A stretch of 5,888 nucleotides of DNA, taken from NCBI GenBank assembly GCA_947175225.1, contig CAMWLX010000232.1:1-5888 (forward strand), given 5' to 3'. The notes beneath the pieces were generated by a model. The model made no database searches, had not been told where the DNA came from, and worked only from the letters and a program-made list of their open reading frames with translations. The stretch comes from an uncultured Porphyromonadaceae bacterium (GTDB lineage Bacteria; Bacteroidota; Bacteroidia; Bacteroidales; Muribaculaceae). Position numbers and translations under genes: made by a program. Of this stretch, positions 1 through 5,888 are shown in pieces; the first letter of the stretch is position 1, and every line of letters starts with the position of its first letter.

Positions 1-28
1 ACTCACGGCTCGTGCGTCCCTACGAGGT
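1..28 (-). repeat. Partial copy 1 of the palindromic 3'-end element, truncated by the window edge
   Basis: Nineteen bases (10-28) are identical to 3680-3698, covering one palindrome arm plus the flank TACGAGGT. The opposite arm is only partly present: CACG (4-7) pairs with CGTG (11-14) around a GCT centre, then T3 opposite C15 is a mismatch, and A1-C2 pair with G16-T17. The rest lies outside the window. It directly abuts the nuclease gene, and its end base (28) is the last base of that gene's TGA stop. By analogy with the two other copies it probably terminates the nuclease transcript, but the expected T-tract is off the window. Confidence 0.72.
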
Positions 29-1605
29 CAATTGGTATTTGATTGCTTGTGCAGATCGATTATCTGATATTCCAATCCGCGTTTGTCCTTCTTTTCGTTG
101 TAATTGGCTCCGATGAGGTAGACGGGGCGAGAATCAAGAGCAAAGCGGCCGGCGTAGTCGCGCGAATGAATTTGGTCTATCGCTTCTTCAACACTCTTGT
201 TGTATTTAAATTCAAAAATATAGATGAAATTCCCGGTCAGAACTTCAATGTCGCTCCTTCCCTTGTAGCTGTGATGCTCTGCTATAGTCTGTGTCCCGCA
301 TAGCACAGAGATAAGGTAGGTTATGGCCCGGTATGTGGATTCATTATGATCTTCTCCGGGGAGGTCTTTCAAGAGGGTGCCAAGCCGATTCATGAAGTCG
401 CCAGGTCTTCCTTTAATTAGATCGTCTTGGAAGAGGGCGAAGCTAAACGGACTGAAAGGATCTGAAGTGTCAGGGAGAAAGACTTGCAGCAGCTCCACAT
501 AGAAGCCGGTTTCCACTTCACGGTTCGGAAATCGGAGTACATAACGATTTGTTTCTTCAATGAATGAGCCTATGGTCAGGTAGCCGGTCTGGAACATCAG
601 CGGAATGGGATTCCTGTCGTTTAGCCCGACGGCGATAAGCTCCATCCGGGTGCAGGTCTGGCCATTGATAGCAGGAGGGAATATCCTTAGTTTTTTGATT
701 CTCCGTGCTAAGAAAGTAGGTGTTCCGCTGGCGAACCAATAAGGATCGATCCTCCGATTTTTCAATGCTTGGAGGATACTGAAAGGATTATAAAGGCGCG
801 ATCCCTCTTCCGTGAAAAGATACCCGTCATAATACTCACGCAAAGCACGGAGGGTGTCGTCGAATGTTTTCTTGCGCTTTTCAGCGAGTGTCTGGATACC
901 CGGTCGGAAGTTGCAGACCAGCTCATCTTCAGTCCAACCGCAAATATCAGCATATTCATCCACTATCGAGATATCGTCGAGGTTATTCAAGTCGCTGAAT
1001 ATACTGACCTTGTTGAAGCGAGCAACTCCGGTTATGAAGACAAACCTGATGTATTTGTCCATGCTCTTGAGGTTCCCGAAGAAACTCTTGAGAATACGCT
1101 GGTTTTTATCAAACAGTTCCTTATTCTCTTCAATGTCGAGCAACGGCTTATCATATTCATCGATGAGAATGACGACCTGTCTGCCTGTCTGCCGATACGC
1201 TGACTCTATGAGGGCCCTGAATCGTTGAGAGGGGGAAGAGTCTTCGGAATTTTTCCCATAAATTTTCTCATGTGTCCTCAGGTAAGAATCAAGAAGGAGT
1301 TCCAGTCCATTTTCCAGGCTGAAGTTTTCAGCATTGAAGTCGAAGTGCAGAACCGGGGATGGAGTCCAGTCAAGATCCATCTTGTCGGCTGCAAGTCCTT
1401 TGAAGAGATCGCGTCGCCCCTCGAAATAAGCCTCGAGGGTCGACAGGAGAAGGCTCTTCCCGAAGCGCCTTGGTCTGCTCATGAAAATGAATTGTCCTTG
1501 GCTTAGAAGAGGCTTGATATAGCTTGTCTTGTCGACATACACATATCCGTTCTCGATTATTTTCGAGAACGTCTGCATTCCAACAGGGTATCTCAGTTGT
1601 GTCAT
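28..1605 (-). CDS. AAA-ATPase-like protein with C-terminal PD-(D/E)XK nuclease domain
   Basis: This 525-residue cytoplasmic protein has the architecture of the AAA-ATPase_like (PF09820) plus PDDEXK_9 (PF08011) family, assigned from memory of family motifs. The ATP site is a modified P-loop, SRPRRFGKS at residues 43-51, with K50 and S51 in the usual places but lacking the first glycine of a standard Walker A. Walker B is VVILIDEYDKPL at 144-155. Further family blocks are FITGVARFNKVSIFSDLNNL (190-209), YYDGYLF (258-264) and LYNPFSIL (271-278). The nuclease fold is at about 440-500, with D452 (GRSDIEV), E465-F-K467 and Q478 as the expected catalytic set. All key residues are intact and the length is normal, so it is not a remnant. 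The ATG at 1605 is chosen because family similarity begins at once (YPVG at residues 6-9) and a promoter lies 20 bases upstream. There is no signal peptide. The biological role of this family is not established. A nucleic-acid or defence function would be a guess. Confidence 0.93.
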   Translation of the reverse strand: MTQLRYPVGMQTFSKIIENGYVYVDKTSYIKPLLSQGQFIFMSRPRRFGKSLLLSTLEAYFEGRRDLFKGLAADKMDLDWTPSPVLHFDFNAENFSLENGLELLLDSYLRTHEKIYGKNSEDSSPSQRFRALIESAYRQTGRQVVILIDEYDKPLLDIEENKELFDKNQRILKSFFGNLKSMDKYIRFVFITGVARFNKVSIFSDLNNLDDISIVDEYADICGWTEDELVCNFRPGIQTLAEKRKKTFDDTLRALREYYDGYLFTEEGSRLYNPFSILQALKNRRIDPYWFASGTPTFLARRIKKLRIFPPAINGQTCTRMELIAVGLNDRNPIPLMFQTGYLTIGSFIEETNRYVLRFPNREVETGFYVELLQVFLPDTSDPFSPFSFALFQDDLIKGRPGDFMNRLGTLLKDLPGEDHNESTYRAITYLISVLCGTQTIAEHHSYKGRSDIEVLTGNFIYIFEFKYNKSVEEAIDQIHSRDYAGRFALDSRPVYLIGANYNEKKDKRGLEYQIIDLHKQSNTN

Positions 1606-1625
1606 GGTTTCTGCGTATTAGAATG

Positions 1626-1657
1626 CAAATATAATAAATATCTCACTCCCATCCAAA
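1626..1657 (-). promoter_or_regulatory. Bacteroidetes-type promoter of the ATPase/nuclease gene
   Basis: Read on the minus strand, TATATTTG (1633-1626) fits the Bacteroidetes -7 consensus TAnnTTTG, and TTTG (1657-1654) fits the -33 element, 20 bases apart. The start codon lies 20 bases below the -7 box, so the expected leader is only about 15 bases with no Shine-Dalgarno. It lies just downstream of the terminator of the preceding gene, which supports independent transcription. Confidence 0.7.
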
Positions 1658-1688
1658 TCAATGTTTAAAAACGAACACTGTCAATGGC

Positions 1689-1718
1689 AAAAAAAGGACG
1701 CACGGGTCGTGCGTCCTT
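1689..1718 (-). terminator. Intrinsic terminator of the 548-residue exported protein gene (palindrome copy 2)
   Basis: Bases 1694-1704 and 1708-1718 are a perfect 11-base inverted repeat around a 3-base centre (core GGACGCACG...CGTGCGTCC). Read on the minus strand, the G+C-rich hairpin is followed directly by seven T residues (1695-1689, of which the first two pair in the stem). It lies 92 bases past the stop codon at 1811. No matching T-tract follows on the plus strand. This is one of three copies of the same palindrome in the window. Confidence 0.8.
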
Positions 1719-1780
1719 AAAGGGATATTGATTGAATTATGATTTTGAAATTGAATAATTAGCTTTGCCAAATCTAAAGT

Positions 1781-1813
1781 AATTCTCAATTCTCAATTCA
1801 CAATTCTCAATTA
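1781..1813. repeat. 7-base tandem repeat overlapping a stop codon
   Basis: Four 7-base units stand in a row on the plus strand: AATTCTC (1781), AATTCTC (1788), AATTCAC (1795) and AATTCTC (1802). A partial fifth, AATTA, starts at 1809. The last five bases include the TAA stop (1813-1811, minus strand) of the 548-residue protein. The unit is not a multiple of three, and it lies between that stop and its terminator. Runs of this kind (GAGAATT on the other strand) are simple repeats prone to slippage. Confidence 0.85.
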
Positions 1814-1909
1814 CTTAACGATGATCTTTTTGCCATTGTGGATGTAGAGGCCGGCAGCCTTAGGAGCTGCAACCTGTACGCCCTGGAGGTTATACCATTT
1901 GCCATCAGC
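1811..1909 (-). other. Conserved C-terminal tail domain of the 548-residue exported protein
   Basis: This encodes residues 517-548, of the form DGKWYNLQGVQV, a short linker, then GLYIHNGKKIIVK. It is the Bacteroidales-type short C-terminal beta module found at the ends of many exported proteins. It resembles, but is shorter than, the sorting domains of type IX secretion. Similar tails also occur in species thought to lack that system, so it could be a sorting signal or an anchoring or folding cap. The same 13-residue ending is found in the neighbouring gene. Confidence 0.7.
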
Positions 1910-3457
1910 ATTAGCTGATTCAACAGCTTCAACAGCACTTGAGTCTCCTACAACTGAACCTGTACCTGTGATGAGGAAGAAGTCAACCGGACGTGATTTA
2001 GTAGCTCCTTCGAATGTGATTGCAGTTTCTTCAGTCAATTCGAATTCTTCAGATGTGCCAGGAGCCCAAGAACCAGTAGTAGTAACAGTGAGGACAGTAT
2101 TTTCACCAGCCTTAACGATAAGGTCTGTGCCGGCACCACCCCAACCAGCGATAGCTACTTTGTAAGTACCTGCAGAGAGCTTACAGATCTGAACCGGAAT
2201 TTCTGCGCCTTCTGCATTATAACCGGCAGCCGCATTTGAACAACGTATATTTGCATTTCCGTCAGTAACTTCTGTCAAACCTTCGACATCTTCAGCTTCT
2301 ACAAAGTAGACACCGTCAGTCATATCAGTTTCGCCATATACGAGATCTGCTACATAATCATTCTGATCAGGTGTGAAGGAGAAATTGTATTGCTTATCAG
2401 TAGCCTCTTTCAGCCATACCATGCCATCAGAAGCAAGAATATATCTGCTGTATGGAACAGTTACGCTTTCACCTTCAATGCAAGTACCTTCTACAACTGC
2501 ATTGTTTACGTTGTTTCCTACTGTATAATTCCAAACTTCAGCAGCACGATAAGTAAGAGTTACAACAGTTGTGCCTTCTGCATCAACAGTCTTTCCTTCT
2601 GCGTCATTGCTTACATACAGATACTTTTCAGTGTTATCTTCATTCCAGATCGGAGCTTCTTCAGAATCATTTATAACGATTGGATCACCAACAACGCCAC
2701 TCTTAACGATTTCTTTGAGGACTTGGTCGCCAGCAACATATTTAAGAGTATATTGAGCAGTTTCTACAGCTTCAACTTCAGTTGTCGAAAGCATGTAATT
2801 CTGGATATACATACCTCTGCTCCAATCTTTATCACCTGAAACAGCGAGTTTAATGAATTGAATACCTTCAGTAGCTGTATATGCTGCATAAGAACCACCG
2901 TCAATATCAACAATAGCTTGATGACCAGAGAATAGAACATTGTATTCTACGGGAGAAACAGCGTTTTGAGTCACATGCGTATTTGGAAGTTGAGTCTCTG
3001 TAGTTGTTCCATCTTCATTAGCAGTCACGATGCTAACCTTGTAATCCCAGTTACCGATGCTCTCTTTGATACCGAAAACGAATTTTTGCTTATTGTTATA
3101 ATAATTTATTTCGTAATAAGCGGGAGACTGTCCAAAACCTTTTGGATTGAACAAGTTGTAGGATATATTCAGTTCACGAGTTGCCTTACCTTGTGCAGTT
3201 TTGAAAGTCAAGAAGTCACGGTTTGCGTAGTTGTTATCCGCGTTGTTGTCATTGGTCATGTAAACACCATTTTCTTGGATCATTCCTTGAATATCCTCAC
3301 CCCACATGTAGGTGCCGTTGGATGGATTTTTCAACACTACGCTTTGTCCATCTTGAGCTTTGAAGTTTTGATCGACGATGACTTTAACATCGCCTGTGGC
3401 TGCGAAAGCAGATGCGGTCAGTGCCGTCGCAGCTACGCTTAGAAGAAATTTTTTCAT
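1811..3457 (-). CDS. Exported modular beta-rich protein with putative carbohydrate-binding domain and conserved C-terminal tail
   Basis: This 548-residue protein is predicted to be exported. Residues 1-19 form a signal peptide (MKK, hydrophobic core, cleavage after the A17-F-A19 motif). Residues about 24-228 are a beta-rich domain of lectin or jelly-roll appearance. Residues about 236-304 form a repeat opening QYTLKYV and closing VVTLTYRAAE, like the MucBP-like repeats of Bacteroidales surface proteins. A second, shorter relative follows at about 308-375 (WNYTV...VADLVYG). Residues about 381-498 (VYFVEAEDVEGL ... GTYKVAIAGWGG ... VDFFLITG) resemble a CBM6-like sugar-binding beta sandwich. The last 32 residues (517-548, WYNLQGVQV...GLYIHNGKKIIVK) match the tail of the neighbouring exported protein. 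No enzymatic motif is visible. A role in binding glycans or in the cell surface is inference. The ATG at 3457 is fixed by the signal peptide. No Shine-Dalgarno is present, as is usual for the phylum. Confidence 0.9.
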   Translation of the reverse strand: MKKFLLSVAATALTASAFAATGDVKVIVDQNFKAQDGQSVVLKNPSNGTYMWGEDIQGMIQENGVYMTNDNNADNNYANRDFLTFKTAQGKATRELNISYNLFNPKGFGQSPAYYEINYYNNKQKFVFGIKESIGNWDYKVSIVTANEDGTTTETQLPNTHVTQNAVSPVEYNVLFSGHQAIVDIDGGSYAAYTATEGIQFIKLAVSGDKDWSRGMYIQNYMLSTTEVEAVETAQYTLKYVAGDQVLKEIVKSGVVGDPIVINDSEEAPIWNEDNTEKYLYVSNDAEGKTVDAEGTTVVTLTYRAAEVWNYTVGNNVNNAVVEGTCIEGESVTVPYSRYILASDGMVWLKEATDKQYNFSFTPDQNDYVADLVYGETDMTDGVYFVEAEDVEGLTEVTDGNANIRCSNAAAGYNAEGAEIPVQICKLSAGTYKVAIAGWGGAGTDLIVKAGENTVLTVTTTGSWAPGTSEEFELTEETAITFEGATKSRPVDFFLITGTGSVVGDSSAVEAVESANADGKWYNLQGVQVAAPKAAGLYIHNGKKIIVK

Positions 3458-3506
3458 AAAAAATTGATTTAGATTATTAATATGTATTTGGTATTTTTAT
3501 TATGCG

Positions 3507-3538
3507 CAAAATTATATAAAATTATCTTAATATACAAA
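3507..3538 (-). promoter_or_regulatory. Bacteroidetes-type promoter of the 548-residue exported protein
   Basis: On the minus strand TAATTTTG (3514-3507) matches the TAnnTTTG -7 consensus, and TTTG (3538-3535) matches the -33 element with a 20-base gap, the same spacing as the other promoter in the window. The start codon is 49 bases below the -7 box, giving a predicted leader of about 44 bases that is A/T-rich and lacks a Shine-Dalgarno. The surrounding DNA is very A/T-rich, so a chance match is possible, but the two elements and their spacing agree. Confidence 0.65.
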
Positions 3539-3655
3539 ATTTTAATTAATTTTAACAATCAACATGTTAGCCGTAACTATTCAGCGGACATTTAAAACTT
3601 CCCCAAAAAAATTTTATAGTAAGGTTGTAGATACCAGGAGAGTATGTTATATTAC

Positions 3656-3692
3656 AAAAAATAAATAGGGACGCACGAGTCGTGCGTCCCTA
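3656..3692 (-). terminator. Intrinsic terminator of the 707-residue exported protein gene (palindrome copy 3)
   Basis: Bases 3666-3678 and 3680-3692 are a perfect 13-base inverted repeat around a single centre base; as RNA it would fold as 12 pairs closing a 3-base loop. On the minus strand it starts 21 bases after the stop codon and is followed by TTTATTTTTT (3665-3656), a good U-tract. This is the longest and most complete of the three copies of this palindrome. Confidence 0.82.
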
Positions 3693-3713
3693 CGAGGTTA
3701 TTTTAAGGGATGA

Positions 3714-3815
3714 TTACTTAACGATGATCTTCTTTCCGTTGTGGATATAGAGACCCGGACGAGTCGGCTCTGCTACACGGATGCCATCGATTGAATACCA
3801 GTAACCGTCGCCTGC
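3714..3815 (-). other. Conserved C-terminal tail domain of the 707-residue exported protein
   Basis: This encodes residues 675-707, of the form GDGYWYSIDGIRV, a short linker, then GLYIHNGKKIIVK. It aligns over its whole length with the tail of the other exported protein (shared W-Y, G, V, P, then 13 identical residues), although the regions before it are unrelated in order and length. This points to a shared sorting, anchoring or folding role rather than a shared activity. Confidence 0.7.
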
Positions 3816-5837
3816 AACAGCATTGATTACATCAACTGCATCGTCAATATTACCAAGCTGCTTGTAAACTGTCAGGCAAGTTGCAGCAGTATCAATACGA
3901 TATACCGGGCAGCTTACTGTATACTTACCAGTCTCTTCATTAAGTGTGCCGTCTGCAGCTCTGAATACTTCATTCTCACCCTCGAGTTGAGCATAGTATT
4001 CTTCTGTTGTAGCGCAGATAGGATGGCAAGAGTTACCACCGTAATTGTTGATCTTATTGATTACAACGAAATCAGTCTTGTCAAGGTTAAGAACATCAAT
4101 GTTCTTATAGTTACCACCGCTTGTTTCGTCATTGATCATACCGATATTTTTGAGCCAGCGAACATTATGGCCAGCATATACTGTAATGCCTTCGAAGAGT
4201 TCATAGCCAGCTACATTTACGTCTGAACCGATAGTAGTGTAATTAACAACATTTTCATCAGAGCCAGTGTATCCAAATGGGTAAACAGCAGTATAAACTG
4301 TTTCGCCTTCATCATTTACAGTCTCTGTAGCTGAATCATAATAGTAGAGACGCTTACGTGCTGTCCAGTTGTCAAAACCGCTTGTAGTTGCACTGTTGAG
4401 GACTTCGTAAGAGCTCGGGAATCCAGCAGCCTTGATTTCGTCATCACTCATACGAGCAAAATCCCACTGTTGCTTAATATCAAATTCGAGGTCATTGTCT
4501 ACCTTGATTGTAGTAGATTCATATCCAAATGCAGCCGAAGTCAGAGTAAGAACACCCTTTTCTGAAACTGACACTTTTGCACCGGAAGCAACACCCTCAA
4601 CTTCGATCTTTTCGCCGTTTTCGCCTTCAAATAAATAATTAATGAAGATTGTAGGCTGAAGAGGAACGTCTGCATTGCTGATAGTCAAAGTGTAAGTCTT
4701 GCCAAAGCCTGTTTGAACTGCAGATATTGTTGCAACTACAGAAGGAAGTTTACATGGAGTACAGTCAACATCCATTTTTACAACCTCGGAAGAAGCGCCT
4801 TCGCAAGTGGTCCATGCTTCAAGCACACCGCTTGTTGTAGTAGAATATTGATATGCCCCTTCATCAGTATCATCATATTCAACTTCGATGATTGTGCCGT
4901 CTGTGCCTTTTATATGGAGCACTTCTCCATCCAAGAAAGTGATGGTGTAAATACGCAAATTTAGATCAAGATTTTCATCTTCATCTTGGCCAAGACCGGT
5001 AAGAGCAATTGTCGGAATGTTAGCAAATGGATTTTCCACTTCGCAAGACACCCTGATGTTGTCAAAGAGGAATTTTGACTGATAGCGCGCCAACAGAGCA
5101 AAAATACCTTCTGCAAACATTGAGATTGGCTCACCATCCATGTCTGTTTCAGGCACTGTCATTGTACCGCTCTTAATGAAATCTCCGGTTTCTGTCTCCA
5201 CGTTATAATCAACAGTACGATCTGCAACATTAACGTCGCATACCACATTAACCCAAGCACCGGTGCTAACTGTGTTAACCTCAGTTAAATCGTAAGAATA
5301 GCCAGTGATTGAATCTTTAACTTCCTCAGAATAGTTTGGATATACAGGTGCATTGATTGCAAGTTCCATATCAGCATCAACTTGTGCATTGACCTGAGCT
5401 GCATCAAAAATGAAGTTTTCGCGGTCTACTGCAACTGATTGTCCCCATGGAATACGATAAAGGTTATTAGCGATAGGAGCCTTGTTAGTGAATACGGTGA
5501 TCTCACTGTTCCATTGGTTGGTAGGCATATTTTTGATACAGAAGCTGAACTGCAACTTATAGCAGTTGTCTTCAAGAAGAACATTGCCATCCTTATCCAT
5601 ATAGATGCTGTCGCCCCATACTACCTGACCGCTACGGCCATTGTTCTGTCCGAGGGAAAGATCAAGGAATTTGCCCCAAAGGTCAGATGAAATCTTCATA
5701 GACTCGCCACCGAAAGACCATCCTGTAGCTTCTGCGGATGTCGCTGTCTCGAAATTCTGATTATACAGAATTCTTTCATAGGCGTTCGAGGTCAAGCAGG
5801 CAGCTGCCAAACCAAGTGTTAAGAAAAGTTTTTTCAT
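3714..5837 (-). CDS. Exported multidomain beta-rich protein with lectin-like N-terminus and conserved C-terminal tail
   Basis: This 707-residue protein is predicted to be exported. Residues 1-19 form a signal peptide with a likely cleavage after S17-N-A19. Residues about 21-267 look like a concanavalin/LamG-type beta sandwich, opening RILYNQNF and closing with FLFDNIRVSC, a typical last strand of such folds. Residues about 275-450 are Ig- or FN3-like strands, including a CTPC pair at 359-362. Residues about 455-665 start QQWDFARMSDDEI and form a further region I cannot assign. The last 33 residues (675-707, GDGYWYSIDGIRV...GLYIHNGKKIIVK) repeat the tail of the next gene's product. The mature part holds 11 cysteines against 3 in that neighbour, which may mean disulfides in the periplasm or outside the cell. 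No catalytic motif is recognised, so the function is unknown; surface binding is a guess. The ATG at 5837 is set by the signal peptide. No promoter motif is found in the 51 upstream bases available. Confidence 0.88.
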   Translation of the reverse strand: MKKLFLTLGLAAACLTSNAYERILYNQNFETATSAEATGWSFGGESMKISSDLWGKFLDLSLGQNNGRSGQVVWGDSIYMDKDGNVLLEDNCYKLQFSFCIKNMPTNQWNSEITVFTNKAPIANNLYRIPWGQSVAVDRENFIFDAAQVNAQVDADMELAINAPVYPNYSEEVKDSITGYSYDLTEVNTVSTGAWVNVVCDVNVADRTVDYNVETETGDFIKSGTMTVPETDMDGEPISMFAEGIFALLARYQSKFLFDNIRVSCEVENPFANIPTIALTGLGQDEDENLDLNLRIYTITFLDGEVLHIKGTDGTIIEVEYDDTDEGAYQYSTTTSGVLEAWTTCEGASSEVVKMDVDCTPCKLPSVVATISAVQTGFGKTYTLTISNADVPLQPTIFINYLFEGENGEKIEVEGVASGAKVSVSEKGVLTLTSAAFGYESTTIKVDNDLEFDIKQQWDFARMSDDEIKAAGFPSSYEVLNSATTSGFDNWTARKRLYYYDSATETVNDEGETVYTAVYPFGYTGSDENVVNYTTIGSDVNVAGYELFEGITVYAGHNVRWLKNIGMINDETSGGNYKNIDVLNLDKTDFVVINKINNYGGNSCHPICATTEEYYAQLEGENEVFRAADGTLNEETGKYTVSCPVYRIDTAATCLTVYKQLGNIDDAVDVINAVAGDGYWYSIDGIRVAEPTRPGLYIHNGKKIIVK

Positions 5838-5888
5838 AAATTTGATGTTAATTGATAGATATTTAATGTATTAGGTTAACGCTTTAAG

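Noticed and set aside
769..1203. Plus-strand 144-codon open frame inside the nuclease gene
   Set aside because: It is antisense to conserved family motifs of a full-length gene, including the Walker B region, and has no promoter or recognisable domain. Other plus-strand frames at 43-303, 854-1228 and 1225-1506 fail for the same reason.
1811..1909. Firm assignment of the C-terminal tails to type IX secretion
   Set aside because: The tails are about 32 residues, shorter than the usual sorting domain, and similar tails occur in species without the system. No secretion component is in the window.
2390..2839. Plus-strand 149-codon open frame inside the 548-residue exported protein gene
   Set aside because: Its sequence is a Ser/Phe/Ile-rich shadow of the antisense Glu/Thr/Val-rich gene. 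The smaller frames at 1899-2165, 2571-2756 and 2966-3442 are similar shadows.
3539..3655. A small RNA or small gene between the two exported protein genes
   Set aside because: This A/T-rich stretch has no clear promoter of its own, no convincing stable hairpin and no open frame with coding character. I see nothing in it that I can support.
1..3698. The three palindromes as ends of an insertion sequence or a CRISPR array
   Set aside because: The copies are 1.7 to 2 kb apart, enclose intact unrelated genes with no transposase, and lack regular spacers or target duplications.
5781..5837. Lipoprotein signal in the 707-residue protein (C14 after LAAA)
   Set aside because: The -3 position before C14 is alanine rather than leucine, the hydrophobic stretch is short, and no acidic export signal follows the cysteine. 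Cleavage by signal peptidase I after S-N-A19 fits better.
28..5837. A three-gene operon
   Set aside because: Terminator-like hairpins lie after both upstream genes, and separate promoters precede both downstream genes.
5838..5888. Promoter for the 707-residue protein
   Set aside because: No TAnnTTTG match exists on the minus strand in these 51 bases. The promoter is probably beyond the window edge.

Overview
The window looks like chromosome from a Bacteroidales bacterium, probably of the Prevotella/Muribaculaceae kind. The evidence is two promoters of the Bacteroidetes type (TTTG, 20 bases, TAnnTTTG), no Shine-Dalgarno sequence ahead of any of the three starts, two secreted modular beta-rich proteins ending in the short '(W)Y-x-x-x-G-(V/I)-x-V...GLYIHNGKK' tail common in that order, and an AAA-ATPase/PD-(D/E)XK protein of a family abundant there. 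The taxonomic call is inference; there is no rRNA or marker gene here.

All three genes lie on the minus strand, so transcription runs from high to low coordinates. At 5837-3714 is a 707-residue exported protein with a lectin-fold-like N-terminal domain and Ig-like material. It is followed by a palindromic terminator at 3692-3656. At 3457-1811 is a 548-residue exported protein with a similar start and end but a different middle: an N-terminal beta domain, two 'YTxxYV'-type repeats and a putative carbohydrate-binding domain. It has its own promoter (3538-3507), its stop codon lies in a 7-base tandem repeat, and it ends at a second palindromic terminator (1718-1689). At 1605-28 is a complete 525-residue AAA-ATPase-like protein with a C-terminal PD-(D/E)XK nuclease domain. 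It has its own promoter (1657-1626), and its stop codon touches a third copy of the palindrome, cut by the window edge.

Each gene therefore appears to be its own transcription unit and there is no good evidence of an operon. The two exported proteins probably share an export or anchoring route, since their last 13 residues are identical while the codons differ only synonymously. The nuclease-like protein has no visible functional link to them.

The most unusual signal is between the genes. One palindromic element (core GGACGCACG-NNN-CGTGCGTCC) sits at the 3' end of all three unrelated genes, with a paired base change between copies. At two sites it is followed by a U-tract, and at the third it supplies the last base of the stop codon. 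I see no RNA gene, CRISPR array, insertion sequence or origin, and no gene-free stretch longer than 300 bases.
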